In this document: positions 21,934 through 31,222 of the stretch, piece after piece
Position numbering within the stretch: position 1 is the first letter of the stretch
Layout: each line of letters opens with the position of its first letter
Source: JAJFUV01 sp964384215
Lineage (GTDB): Bacteria; Acidobacteriota; Terriglobia; Bryobacterales; Bryobacteraceae
Direction: 5' to 3'
DNA: 64,000 nucleotides
NCBI GenBank assembly: GCA_964384215.1
Contig: CAYLLB010000005.1
Location: 62,001 to 126,000, forward strand
Position numbers and translations under genes: made by a program
Notes under the pieces: model-generated
The model's input: only the letters and a program-made list of their open reading frames with translations
Databases searched by the model: none
What the model was told of the DNA's origin: nothing

Positions 21934-23984
21934 GACCGCGCATCACGGCTCTCGCGCTGTTCCTCCTCACCCTGCTGGCTTACTCGAATTCCTTTCAGGC
22001 CGGGTTCGTTCTCGACAACAAGCCGCTCATTCTCAGCGACCCGCGGGTCCATGCGGCCACGACGGAGAACCTCCAACGGATTCTGGACCGCAGTTATTGG
22101 TGGCCCATCGGCGAGGCGGGCATCTATCGCCCGTTCACCAAGCTGACGTACCTGTTCAACTACGCCGTGCTGGGGAACCAGGATCGGCCCGCCGGTTATC
22201 ACGTTGTGAACTTCCTGCTGCATTTCGGCAATGTGCTGCTGGTATATCTGCTCGGGCTGCGGTTGACGCGAGATTGGAGTCTGGCCGTGGCGCTGGCCGG
22301 CTTGTGGGCGGTCCATCCAGCGCTCACCGAATCGGTGACCAACATCGTGGGGCGCGCGGACCTGCTGGCCGCAGCGGCAGTTGTGGGCGGGCTGCTTCTG
22401 TACCTGAAGGTGGCTGAAGCCCGGAGCGCCCGCCGGCTGGCGTGGCTGGCAGGGTTGGCCGCCACAGCGCTGGTGGGCATGTTCTCGAAGGAAAGCGCCG
22501 CGGTGCTGTTGGGGATTGTCGTGCTCCACGAACTGACCTGGTGGAAGGAACGGCGCAACGCATGGGCACTTCTGTTGGGCTGTGCCGCCATTGCGCTGCC
22601 GTTTCTGGCGATGTGGGCGCAGCGTTCGGCAGTGCTGGCAGCGGCTGGACATTACGAGTTCCCGTTCACGGATAACCCCATCGCCGGCGCGGATTTCCCC
22701 ACTGGGCGGCTCACGGCCGTCGGCGTTATGGCCAGAAGCCTCGGGTTGATTGCGTGGCCCGCACGGCTTTCGAGCGACTATTCTTACCGGCAGATCCCGT
22801 TGGCCACCGGCAAGCTTGAAGACTGGATCGCATGGCTCGCCGTCGCCGCGACTGCAGCGGCAGTAGCGGTACTTTTCCGCCGCAACAGGACCGCTTTCTT
22901 CTTCGCATGTTTCGCCTTCTTCACATACCTGCCGGCGAGCAATCTGCTGTTCCCCGCCGGCACGATCATGGCGGAGCGGTTCCTGTACCTGCCGTCGATC
23001 GGAGTGATGGGCTGCGTTGTCTTGGCGGGCCATGCGGTTGCCCGGCGCCATAGTGCGCTACGTTGGGCAGCAGTAGCGGTGGGCGTAGCAGCCGTGTGCC
23101 TCGCGGCACGCACGTGGGTGCGCAACCTGGACTGGAGAGACGAACTCAGTATTGCGAGATCGGCCGCCAGCGCTTCGCCCAACAGTTACAAGTCCCACAA
23201 GGCCCTCGCCCTGGCTCTGTACGAGGCCGATGCAGTTCATTCTCAACTCGACGCCGCCATCGCGGAGATCGAACGGAGCGTGGCGATCCTTGATCCCCTT
23301 CCGGATGAAGTGAACAACGCCGACACCTACATGGTCGCCGGTGGCTTCCTTGTGCAAAAGGGCGACCGGCTGAGGCACGGAACCTCACCCGCCGCGGCGG
23401 AAGCAAGCTATCGCCGGGCACTCGCGGTATTGAAGCGCGGCGATCAAATCGTGCGAACCACCAATCGTTTGGAAGAGGAACGGGCGCACGGCAATCCCGC
23501 CTTGATGGGCCCGCCGACGCGCTTCGCCCCGCTGTACCGTCTCCTCGCAGCCGCTTACCTGCGTTTGAACGAGAATGAGCAGTCGCTTACAAATGCGCTA
23601 TACGCGCGCGAACTGGCGTCTACCGATGCGGAATCGTACAAACAGTTAGCCTTCTCCTATTGGAGCGTCCACGATTCCGAACGGGCCGCGATCACACTCA
23701 TGGAGGGAACCATGCTAACGTCGGACTCGTCGCTCAAGGACGCGGTGATCGACCTATATCGTAGCGGGCTCGACGACGAGGGCTGCGCGGTGGTGAATCG
23801 CAACGGTGTGCTGTCGCTCAACCCGATCTGTCCCATGGTGCGCCGGCATCTGTGCGCAGCCGCCGCCAACGCCATCCAACGACACATTCAAACCGGCCAC
23901 CCGGACTTGGCCGAGAATCTGAAGCTGACGGCCACCGGCCAGTTCGGCTGCGACGCGTCTTCGATTTCTGGACAACGTAAGTAA
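21930..23984 (+). CDS. TMTC-like multi-pass membrane protein with C-terminal TPRs
   Basis: 684 residues. The N-terminal 400 residues contain about ten hydrophobic segments and the features of TMTC/GT-C-type glycosyltransferases: FVLDNKPLILSDPRV after the first helix, YRPFTKLTYLFNYAVLG, and GYHVVNFLLHFGNVLLVYLL. A luminal/periplasmic C-terminal part (about 420-684) is helical and TPR-like. Eukaryotic TMTCs are O-mannosyltransferases; a protein glycosylation role here is inference. GTG start, coupled by a 4-bp overlap to the CoA-transferase. Confidence 0.78.
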   Translation: MRPRITALALFLLTLLAYSNSFQAGFVLDNKPLILSDPRVHAATTENLQRILDRSYWWPIGEAGIYRPFTKLTYLFNYAVLGNQDRPAGYHVVNFLLHFGNVLLVYLLGLRLTRDWSLAVALAGLWAVHPALTESVTNIVGRADLLAAAAVVGGLLLYLKVAEARSARRLAWLAGLAATALVGMFSKESAAVLLGIVVLHELTWWKERRNAWALLLGCAAIALPFLAMWAQRSAVLAAAGHYEFPFTDNPIAGADFPTGRLTAVGVMARSLGLIAWPARLSSDYSYRQIPLATGKLEDWIAWLAVAATAAAVAVLFRRNRTAFFFACFAFFTYLPASNLLFPAGTIMAERFLYLPSIGVMGCVVLAGHAVARRHSALRWAAVAVGVAAVCLAARTWVRNLDWRDELSIARSAASASPNSYKSHKALALALYEADAVHSQLDAAIAEIERSVAILDPLPDEVNNADTYMVAGGFLVQKGDRLRHGTSPAAAEASYRRALAVLKRGDQIVRTTNRLEEERAHGNPALMGPPTRFAPLYRLLAAAYLRLNENEQSLTNALYARELASTDAESYKQLAFSYWSVHDSERAAITLMEGTMLTSDSSLKDAVIDLYRSGLDDEGCAVVNRNGVLSLNPICPMVRRHLCAAAANAIQRHIQTGHPDLAENLKLTATGQFGCDASSISGQRK

Positions 23985-24033
23985 CAGCAGAGTTCTCACT
24001 AATTTTTCATAGATGTTGAAACTGCGGGAAGAT

Positions 24034-25665
24034 TTACTCGTGGCCGAAGTCCGGCATAACCACAGGAGGGGATGGGAGCGAGGGCAATTCCGGCGGTTCC
24101 GGCAGAAAGACCAGATGACGGTGCGGAATGATCACACCAATCGGAGGCATCATTTGTTGTAGCGTCTCCCGGGCGCCTCGAAATCTCCAAACACCGCCGA
24201 CCCTGTGAAACGTCGCCACGTAAATTAGCCGATCTACCCCGGCAATGAATGCGAATTCCACAAGCGCCTTGTCTCCTGATCGGTTATAAAACGGAAGATC
24301 TACGTAATCGATCCGCCCGAACGCCACCGCCTGCGCGGCACGCCTAGCTAACCGTTCCAGATCGTCGTCGACCAAAGGTTCCGGATTCGAATCGATGTAT
24401 TGAATGGCCCGCTTTACTAATTTGGCTCGCGCCGGATTGCGCTCTCTGACCTCCTCCAATATCTGGCGGCTGCGCGGCGATGCGATCAACTTCAGACTCT
24501 GAATGGCCCCGGCATCCACCCAGCGGTCGTTGTACTCATTCAGCGCGGCGCGACGAAGGAATGCCCATTCGTTTTGCGTATTCGGTTCCATCAAGGCGCA
24601 CGCCACGCTGGACGCCCATCGATTGTCATTGTCCTCGGTGAGCGGCGGTGCGATGCTCAGGGCTAACCGAAGATCCTCCGGTTCGCCGATCAGCGCCAAC
24701 AAATAGCGCGCGGCATCTCCGTTTTCCCGATCGGTCAGCCATGCACGCAAGGCCGGACGCAATCGGGCTTCATGATAAAGAATCGACTTCAAATATCGCG
24801 CCTGTGGGTGCCTGTTGCTGCTGCGATCGGCGCGCAGCGCATCTCCGGCGGACTTGCCTACAGACAGGTTCTGCTCCAACCTCGGCTCTGTAAGCCGAAA
24901 CTTCACTTCGATTGGCACAACACTGGCCCCATTCAGCCGGTATCTTGCGGTTACTTCACCGATGACGTCACACGTTCGGCACTCTGGCTGGATCTTCCGG
25001 ACCCAGCTTCTTACGATCTGCTCACCAAGGTTCAGATTCGAACATGACACTTGGGCGATTACACCCTCCGGCAACTGGTTCTTGATTGCCGCCTCCAGAC
25101 CGGAAAAGTCCAGGCGGTGCGGGCCATCCCGATCGAACCACCAGTAGCCTTCCCAACAGCCGCCACCGTTTCCGCCGTCTCGGTCCATGGACACCAGCAC
25201 GCGCTCCCCACCGGACTGGACAATGCTCGACGGTTTAAGGGAAACCGGCACACGGGAAGCCTGAAGGTGGAAGATTTCCTGGAGACTATCTGGGCCCACT
25301 TCCACCAAGATGGACTTCCACTTCGGTGCGGCAGGAGCGCCTTGCCCCCGCTCGCCAAGATAATAGAGGACGTCGAAGACACGGAATCCCGCCAGGACTC
25401 CCACAGGTTTAACCTCTGTACGAACGGCATACTTCTTCGCTGATTCAGCCTTGCCGGCGGGTGTGCACACAACGCACAAGTCGTTCACCTCGTCTCGAAG
25501 AAACGGATTGTCGGTGTAATAGCTCAGAGCGTGCGGCGAAGGAACGTCGCTCCAGCTTCCTTTCCAACTGTAAACATCGCGTCGCCACTGGGCACGCTCC
25601 GCCATTGCGCCTCCTACGGTTAGGAGAGCTAGAGTCGCCGCTGCGATGCCGGTGATCGCTCGCAC
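24034..25665 (-). CDS. Secreted protein of unknown function with HEAT-like middle and Pro-rich tail
   Basis: 543 residues, GTG start, signal peptide MRAITGIAAATLALLTVGGAMA. The N-terminal third contains two cysteine pairs (CVVC, CRTC) and a DRDGGNGGGCWEGYWWFDRDG segment. The middle (about 290-430) is helical, with HEAT-like repetition. The C-terminus is Pro-rich (LPEPPELPSLPSPPVV). No family recognised. The 79-bp gap to the next gene holds the divergent promoters. Confidence 0.7.
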   Translation of the reverse strand: MRAITGIAAATLALLTVGGAMAERAQWRRDVYSWKGSWSDVPSPHALSYYTDNPFLRDEVNDLCVVCTPAGKAESAKKYAVRTEVKPVGVLAGFRVFDVLYYLGERGQGAPAAPKWKSILVEVGPDSLQEIFHLQASRVPVSLKPSSIVQSGGERVLVSMDRDGGNGGGCWEGYWWFDRDGPHRLDFSGLEAAIKNQLPEGVIAQVSCSNLNLGEQIVRSWVRKIQPECRTCDVIGEVTARYRLNGASVVPIEVKFRLTEPRLEQNLSVGKSAGDALRADRSSNRHPQARYLKSILYHEARLRPALRAWLTDRENGDAARYLLALIGEPEDLRLALSIAPPLTEDNDNRWASSVACALMEPNTQNEWAFLRRAALNEYNDRWVDAGAIQSLKLIASPRSRQILEEVRERNPARAKLVKRAIQYIDSNPEPLVDDDLERLARRAAQAVAFGRIDYVDLPFYNRSGDKALVEFAFIAGVDRLIYVATFHRVGGVWRFRGARETLQQMMPPIGVIIPHRHLVFLPEPPELPSLPSPPVVMPDFGHE

Positions 25666-25744
25666 AATCCGATCCGTTCATCGACCATTCTAGAACAATC
25701 GGCCACGCTACTGATATGCTGTGAATCGAAGATTCGACCCTATT

Positions 25745-26662
25745 ATGTGGCGTTCTACACTGTTCCTACTACCTCTCCTGCTGAGCGCTGGGAAACTGGA
25801 AATCGAGATTCGCCAGTCCGAGGTGTGGCTAGTTACAGACGGTCAGGCGAAGCAACTTACCCACGATGGAAGAACGAAGGGCTCTGCCGCGCTATCGCCG
25901 TCCCGCAACCGCATAGCGTATGTGGAGGTGTGTCCGGAGGCAGAGCACTGCACCCCATCCGTGGTGATCCTTGATCTGGACGGCCACCGCGTCCAGTCGT
26001 TCCAGCCGAAACATAGGGGCGAGCATCCTTGCGGCAGCATTATTTCTTCAGCTTGGACAGGAGAAACTGCCGTCGTGGCGGTGTGCCACATCAACCCGTC
26101 TTTGAACGAATACGTGGAAATAGACATCTCAACCGGAAAGGTCATTCGTGACCTGCTGGGCTACGATTTCACGCCGTCGCCCGACGGCAAACTGGTGGCG
26201 CATGTCGGATGGATCATCCATTTCGCGCCGCCCTATGCACAAAGCGAATACCTGCAGGTCGAGCACACCATCGTTTATCCGCTAACCCAGGGGATGAGCC
26301 CGGTTGAGCAAATCGGCCTGACGCCACCACCGAAGGTCGTCCAGATGAATGGGCCGACCTACGTGGGCATTCATGACTTCCAGGAAGGACTCCACTGGTC
26401 GCCCGACTCACGGCGCATCGCTTTTATCGACTGCACCTACGACTGGACGCCCAACCACCCCGCCACGCTCGTCGCCAGCGACGGAAAAGAATCCGGCCGG
26501 CGCTGTTCACTGGTGGTGGTTGACAGATCCGGAAAGGCGGCACTGTTCCCGCTGCCGGAGATCCCGCCGGCTGAAATGATGAAAGCCAGCGTGTCGTGGA
26601 TCGACAAGCACCGGCTTTCATTCGAAGCCCAGGGCTTCTTACGGACCTACTCGATTCCCTAA
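25745..26662 (+). CDS. Exported beta-propeller-like protein (TolB/WD40-like PD repeats)
   Basis: 305 residues with signal peptide MWRSTLFLLPLLLSAGKLE. Repeated blades resemble TolB-type PD40 units: AALSPSRNRIAYVEV, DFTPSPDGKLVAHVG and LHWSPDSRRIAFIDC. Such propellers usually serve protein interaction or ligand binding; no catalytic motif is seen. ATG 25745 was chosen over the in-frame GTG 25721 because the signal peptide begins there; neither has a good ribosome-binding site. Confidence 0.7.
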   Translation: MWRSTLFLLPLLLSAGKLEIEIRQSEVWLVTDGQAKQLTHDGRTKGSAALSPSRNRIAYVEVCPEAEHCTPSVVILDLDGHRVQSFQPKHRGEHPCGSIISSAWTGETAVVAVCHINPSLNEYVEIDISTGKVIRDLLGYDFTPSPDGKLVAHVGWIIHFAPPYAQSEYLQVEHTIVYPLTQGMSPVEQIGLTPPPKVVQMNGPTYVGIHDFQEGLHWSPDSRRIAFIDCTYDWTPNHPATLVASDGKESGRRCSLVVVDRSGKAALFPLPEIPPAEMMKASVSWIDKHRLSFEAQGFLRTYSIP

Positions 26663-26705
26663 GCCCGCCAACACCTTGAAGGCGGAGCCCGGCGGCCGGC
26701 ACGCT

Positions 26706-28187
26706 TTATTCGAACACCTTCTCGACGTCGATGATACGGACGTTCTCGGGCTTCAGGCCGATCTTCCACGCCGAGACCGCTTTGTCCTCTTCGAGCAACT
26801 CCGTTGGTTTCGGCGAGTTGTAAGTCATTGGCGATGGCGCCTCCTGCAGGATCCTGTCCTTGAGCGAGACGCAGTTCTTGGCTACCGCCGCGATGGTGAA
26901 GTTGCCGCCTCCCAGGTGTTTCCTGATGGCGCGATTAACATCCTCGCGCGTCAGCTTCTGCAGCCCCGCCTCGAGGTAAGAGACGTACTCCGGGATCCGG
27001 TAGAAGCGGCTGTCGATGGCGTAGCCCAGTTCGGCGCTCTTGGTTTTCGTGAGGAGCTTGGCGTACTTCATCACGAAATTGCGTGTGCGCTCGAAACTCT
27101 CCTGATCCATCCCCTCGCGCACCAGCTTGTCGAATTCGTAAAGCGCCAACCGCAGCGCGAAGTGCGCCGTAGCCGGGTCCACAGGGCGGATCCAGATTTG
27201 AAAGATCTGCTGGGACCGCGCCAGGTTCGGGTCGGGTTCGAACTGGAACATGCCTCGCGGGAAGTACTCGATGTAAGCGTAGTCGCCGTAGTTGAGGCCG
27301 CGCACCTGGCGCATCCGTTCGTAAAGCCGCCCGCCGCTCATGCGGTGCTGGCCGAGGTAGGATTGCGCCACCAGCAGCGCCGGATAGTCCGGGTGGCCGC
27401 GCTTCACATCGATCGGAAAGCCCAGCGAATAGGCCACAGCCCGCGTGTCCTTCTCGACCATCACCATGCGCGGGGCCTCGTTGCGCTCGGGCGCGGGCAG
27501 TTCCAGAGCCGGGGGCGCGGTGTTCGGGAGCTTGGCGAAATCCGCCTGCATGCGGACCAGGAAGTTGCGCGGATACCCGCCGGCGACGCCGAGGACCAGG
27601 TTCTTCTGCGTGAACCGGGTAAAGTAGAAGCGCTTCAAGTCCTCGACGGTCATGCTCTTGAGCGCCGCCACGGTGCCCGCGTTGTTGTGGCCGTATGGGT
27701 GACCGGCGTAGATTTCGTTATACAGGACCTCTTTACCCAGTTCTTCGTCGTTGTTGCCTCGCAGGCTCACGCGCAGGTAGTTGACCGCGTCGTCGCGCAA
27801 TCGCTCGAAATCGTTCTGCCTCCAGCCGGGATCGAGCAGCATATCTCGGAAGATCTTGTAGAACGCCTCCAGGTTATCGACGTGCGTGGTGGCACTGAAC
27901 ACCACCATCTGCTTGTCCACCTGCGCACCCACGGAGACGGCCATGGGAAACATGGCGTCCAGGATCTGCTGGTAGGTCATGGTGCGCGTCCCGCCGCGCG
28001 CCAGCATAGCGGCGGTCAGCGAGGCGGCGCCGGGCTTATCGGCTGGGTCGGAGGCCGAACCGGTCAGAAACACCACCCGGATGGTCACCAGCGGCGATGC
28101 GCCGGGCAGCGCGATGGTCGAAATGCCGGAGGCGGCGTGGAGTGTTGTGATCATGACGATGGCGGCGAACAACAGACGGAGTTTCAC
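26706..28187 (-). CDS. Exported M16 peptidase homologue without zinc motif (partner subunit)
   Basis: 493 residues, signal peptide MKLRLLFAAIVMITTLHAASG. The fold sequence is that of M16 (pitrilysin-like) peptidases (LVTIRVVFLTGSASDPADKPGAASLTAAML), but the HxxEH zinc motif is absent at the expected position. Arg/Tyr-rich segments (YERMRQVRGLNYG) typical of the non-catalytic half are kept. It probably pairs with the catalytic protein upstream, whose stop it overlaps by 4 bp (ATGA). Confidence 0.88.
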   Translation of the reverse strand: MKLRLLFAAIVMITTLHAASGISTIALPGASPLVTIRVVFLTGSASDPADKPGAASLTAAMLARGGTRTMTYQQILDAMFPMAVSVGAQVDKQMVVFSATTHVDNLEAFYKIFRDMLLDPGWRQNDFERLRDDAVNYLRVSLRGNNDEELGKEVLYNEIYAGHPYGHNNAGTVAALKSMTVEDLKRFYFTRFTQKNLVLGVAGGYPRNFLVRMQADFAKLPNTAPPALELPAPERNEAPRMVMVEKDTRAVAYSLGFPIDVKRGHPDYPALLVAQSYLGQHRMSGGRLYERMRQVRGLNYGDYAYIEYFPRGMFQFEPDPNLARSQQIFQIWIRPVDPATAHFALRLALYEFDKLVREGMDQESFERTRNFVMKYAKLLTKTKSAELGYAIDSRFYRIPEYVSYLEAGLQKLTREDVNRAIRKHLGGGNFTIAAVAKNCVSLKDRILQEAPSPMTYNSPKPTELLEEDKAVSAWKIGLKPENVRIIDVEKVFE

Positions 28188-29524
28188 TTGGCGCCTCCCG
28201 AAGTCAGCGTGACAATGGTGCGGCCCTGGTCCACCAGGTACTTGCGCGCGGCGTTGCGGATGTCGTCCGGCGTGACTCGCGCGTACAGATCGTAAAGACG
28301 ATTGATGGTTTCCGGGGTTCGCCGCAAAGAACAGTAGCGCGCCGCCACGGCCGCGACGGCCTCGCTCGAATTGAGCGACAGCGCAAACCGGTAGCGCAGA
28401 TGGCGCTTCACGGCTTCCAACTTCTCCGCCGCTACTTTGTTTTCGCGAAACGCGTTGACCGTGGCGAGGATTTCATCCCGGACGGCATCCATCTCGGCGG
28501 GGTTCTTCAGTCGCGCTTCGATGCGGAACAGGTAGGGATCGACGTGATCCGGATTCCCCGCCCCGAACGCGTCCACCTTCTGCTCCTTGATGACCAGCTT
28601 CTGGTAAAGATCCGAGGTCTCCGAGAAGGCGATGTAAGCCAGCAGGTCCAGGGCGGCGCTGTCGATCTCCGTGTCGGTATAGGCCGGAGCGCGGTACGCG
28701 ATGTTAATCCAGGGCATCGTCCGCGTGGGCCAGTTGACGTGATTCGCGCGCGGCCCGCCGGCCGGAGGCGGCTCTGTTGGTATCACCGGCCGGTAGTCGC
28801 CGCGCTGCCACTTGCCCCAGTATTTTTCCACCGTGGCGCGCGAACGTTCCTTCGTAATGTCGCCCGCCACCACGATGACGGTGTATTCGGGCCGGTAGAA
28901 CCGCTGATAGAAAAGCCGGCTGTAGGCGTACTGGTTGGGCATGTCCTCGATGTCCTTGAGGAAACCCATGGTGGTGTGCTTGTAAGTGTGCTTGTCGAAG
29001 GCCGTGTCGCGCAGCACCTCGTTGAGCTTCACGGGCGGCGAGGCGCTGTTCTTGTTGTATTCGCCGAGCACCGCCAGCGTTTCGGTGCGGAAGGCAGCCT
29101 CGGTGTAGTCGAGATTCTGGAAGCGGTCTGCCTCCATCATGACGATGGTGTCGAAGTCGTCCTTGCTGAAGGTGGTGTGGTAGACGGTGAGGTCGTCGCT
29201 CGTGTAAGCATTCGAGGCGGCCCCGGCCTGTTTCAGAACATCTTCGTAACGCGCCGGTGGAAACTGCTTCGTACCGCGGAACATCATGTGCTCGAACAGG
29301 TGCGCGAAGCCGCTCTTTCCAGGTTCGACTTCGTTGCGCGAACCGGCCTGGACCACGATGTACAGTGCCACTACGTTTGGATACTCGGTGGGAATGGTCA
29401 CCAGACGCAAGCCGTTGGGAAAGTCATGAAGATCGTAATCAAATGGGAACGCCTTGGCCGCGCGGGGCGGCGGCGCCCCGTTGACCATGAGGGCACAAGC
29501 CAGCAGAAGCAGGAGGCAAGCCAT
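28184..29524 (-). CDS. Exported M16 zinc peptidase, catalytic subunit
   Basis: 446 residues after signal peptide-bearing start MACLLLLLACALMVNG. The zinc-binding HxxEH is HLFEHMMFRGT, with the third-ligand glutamate likely in RTETLAVLGEYNK. Members degrade peptides in the periplasm or process exported proteins. An in-frame ATG at 29572 would add 16 residues (Cys/Pro-rich, unlike a signal n-region), so 29524 is preferred. It precedes and overlaps the non-catalytic partner by 4 bp, a common two-gene M16 arrangement. Confidence 0.9.
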   Translation of the reverse strand: MACLLLLLACALMVNGAPPPRAAKAFPFDYDLHDFPNGLRLVTIPTEYPNVVALYIVVQAGSRNEVEPGKSGFAHLFEHMMFRGTKQFPPARYEDVLKQAGAASNAYTSDDLTVYHTTFSKDDFDTIVMMEADRFQNLDYTEAAFRTETLAVLGEYNKNSASPPVKLNEVLRDTAFDKHTYKHTTMGFLKDIEDMPNQYAYSRLFYQRFYRPEYTVIVVAGDITKERSRATVEKYWGKWQRGDYRPVIPTEPPPAGGPRANHVNWPTRTMPWINIAYRAPAYTDTEIDSAALDLLAYIAFSETSDLYQKLVIKEQKVDAFGAGNPDHVDPYLFRIEARLKNPAEMDAVRDEILATVNAFRENKVAAEKLEAVKRHLRYRFALSLNSSEAVAAVAARYCSLRRTPETINRLYDLYARVTPDDIRNAARKYLVDQGRTIVTLTSGGAK

Positions 29525-29587
29525 ACAGAAACATCTTAGCGGGAACGGCGCCGGACAGGCGCACCTGGGCATGGACAGGAATGAAGT

Positions 29588-29968
29588 CTACTCCGGCTTC
29601 GGCTTCGGGATCCTGAAGTTCAACCGGACGGGCTTCGCGGGCGGCGGCACTTTCATGACCTTGCAGACCAGTTGGGCGGATTCGGCCGTCGTTACCCCTC
29701 GGGTAGTGTGTCTCGCCTCGTCCATGACGGCGCGGACCATTACCGGCGAGGAGGGCGCGATGAACTCGAACACCCGGATCGTCTCCGGCCCGGAACGGAA
29801 AAGGACCAACAGTTCCTCGTCTTCCTTACAGGCCCGCTGCATCGCCTGGATCTCTCCCAGCATCACGGCGCCCGCGCTCTCGGCTTGTACCGGACCGGAA
29901 GGTTTGGGCGTAACCTGGTCGACCAGCGCCTGCTGGGCCAACTGCTTCGCGATATCACCGAGTGCCAT
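29588..29968 (-). CDS. Hypothetical protein, 126 aa
   Basis: Small protein beginning MALGDIAKQLAQQALVD and ending in a Lys/Pro tail (RIPKPKPE). It contains a beta-rich middle (ELLVLFRSGPETIRVFEFIAP). No membrane segment, signal peptide or known domain. The start at 29968 is chosen because the upstream in-frame codons overlap the moeA promoter region and look non-coding. 63 bp downstream, on the same strand, the M16 operon begins. Confidence 0.6.
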   Translation of the reverse strand: MALGDIAKQLAQQALVDQVTPKPSGPVQAESAGAVMLGEIQAMQRACKEDEELLVLFRSGPETIRVFEFIAPSSPVMVRAVMDEARHTTRGVTTAESAQLVCKVMKVPPPAKPVRLNFRIPKPKPE

Positions 29969-30018
29969 CTGCTTGATGGTAGCAAGACAACACCAGCCCG
30001 GTGCGACTCTCACGTTGT

Positions 30019-30024
30019 TAGAAT
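30019..30024 (+). promoter_or_regulatory. -10-like box (TAGAAT) overlapping annotated moeA start
   Basis: TAGAAT covers the first two bases of the ATG at 30023. An in-frame GTG at 30032 lies 7 nt after it, so the true start could be that GTG on a leaderless message. Confidence 0.35.
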
Positions 30025-31222
30025 GGCCTTGGTGCCCACCCTGAGCTTCCGCGAGGCGCGGCGATGCGTGATCGAACACGTGTTGAGTGCGCGACGCACT
30101 CCGGCCGTTGAGACCGTACCGCTCGAAGACGCCGCCGGGCGGGTGCTGGCTTCGCGGGTCGCCGCCGACCGCGACTATCCTCCCTTAGCGCGCTCCATGC
30201 GAGATGGCTTCGCCGTGCGAGCCGCCGATCTTCCGGGCACGCTCGACATCATCGGCGAGGTGAAGGCCGGAACGATCTTCACAGGTTTCGTCGGCGCGGG
30301 CCAAGCTGTCGAAATCATGACTGGCGCACCGGTTCCCCAAGGTGCCGACACCGTCGTGATGGTCGAGTACACCCAGCGCGAGGGCGGGCGCGTTCGCATA
30401 GGGGAACCGTCCCCGGCCGGCCAGTTCATCAATCCCCGCGCCAACGAGGCCCGCCAGGGCGGAACCCTGATCGAGGCCGGTACACGCCTGGGCTACGCCG
30501 AGGTCGCCATGGCGGCCGCCGCGGGCCGTGCGCAATTGGATGTCTACGCCCGGCCGGGCGTCGCCATTCTCCCGACCGGCGACGAGATCGTTCCCGTCGA
30601 TGCCGCGCCTCTCTCCTACCAGGTGCGGAATTCGAACGCCTACTCGCTTGCCGTTCAGGTACGCCGTGCAGGCGGCGAACCGGAGATCCTGCCGGTGGTG
30701 CGCGACACGCACGAAGTCACTCGCGAGGCGCTCGCACCCGGCCTGCAAGCTGACCTGTTGCTGGTGAGCGGCGGCGTTTCAGCGGGCAAGTACGACGTGT
30801 TGGAGCCGGTGCTGGCCACTCTCGACGCCGAGTTTTACTTCGACTCGGTTTTGATCCAGCCGGGGCGTCCGCTGGTTTTTGGCCGCGCGCGGGGGACGTT
30901 CTTTTTCGGACTTCCAGGCAACCCGACTTCGACCATGGCGACGTTCGAGTTGTTCGCGCGCGCAGCCGTCGAACTGCTGGGTGGGCAGCGGGAAGCGCCG
31001 CTCGCCTTCACCCTTGCCCCTCTGGCTGCCGCGTTCCGGCACAAACCGGGCCTCACGCGATTCCTTCCGGCGCGTCTCGGCGAAGATGGGCGCCTGACGC
31101 CGCTGGGCTGGAAAGGTTCGAGCGACGTACCTGCCATGGTGCGCGCCAACGCCTTCCTGGTGGCCGATGCCGCGCGTGAGATTTGGCAGGAGGGGGAGCT
31201 GATCGAGGTGCTGCTTAAATGA
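30023..31222 (+). CDS. moeA: Molybdopterin molybdotransferase
   Basis: Inserts molybdate into adenylylated molybdopterin, the last step of Mo-cofactor synthesis. 399 residues. Seen: SMRDGFAV, MTGAPVPQGADTVVMVE, the MPT-binding-fold signature LLVSGGVSAGKYD, and GLPGNPTS. The C-terminal beta domain ends at IEVLLK. Start ATG 30023 or possibly GTG 30032 (see the TAGAAT box). First gene of moeA-moaC-mogA, each overlapping the next by 4 bp. No molybdoenzyme is encoded in the window. Confidence 0.95.
   Translation: MALVPTLSFREARRCVIEHVLSARRTPAVETVPLEDAAGRVLASRVAADRDYPPLARSMRDGFAVRAADLPGTLDIIGEVKAGTIFTGFVGAGQAVEIMTGAPVPQGADTVVMVEYTQREGGRVRIGEPSPAGQFINPRANEARQGGTLIEAGTRLGYAEVAMAAAAGRAQLDVYARPGVAILPTGDEIVPVDAAPLSYQVRNSNAYSLAVQVRRAGGEPEILPVVRDTHEVTREALAPGLQADLLLVSGGVSAGKYDVLEPVLATLDAEFYFDSVLIQPGRPLVFGRARGTFFFGLPGNPTSTMATFELFARAAVELLGGQREAPLAFTLAPLAAAFRHKPGLTRFLPARLGEDGRLTPLGWKGSSDVPAMVRANAFLVADAAREIWQEGELIEVLLK

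Noticed and set aside
26676..28295. 539-codon open frame opposite the non-catalytic M16 gene
   Set aside because: Composition of a reverse-frame shadow (Arg/His/Val-rich); the opposite strand has signal peptide, family motifs and coupling.
29969..30022. Mo-cofactor riboswitch before moeA
   Set aside because: Only 54 bp separate moeA from the opposite gene; too short for the known element and no conserved stems seen.
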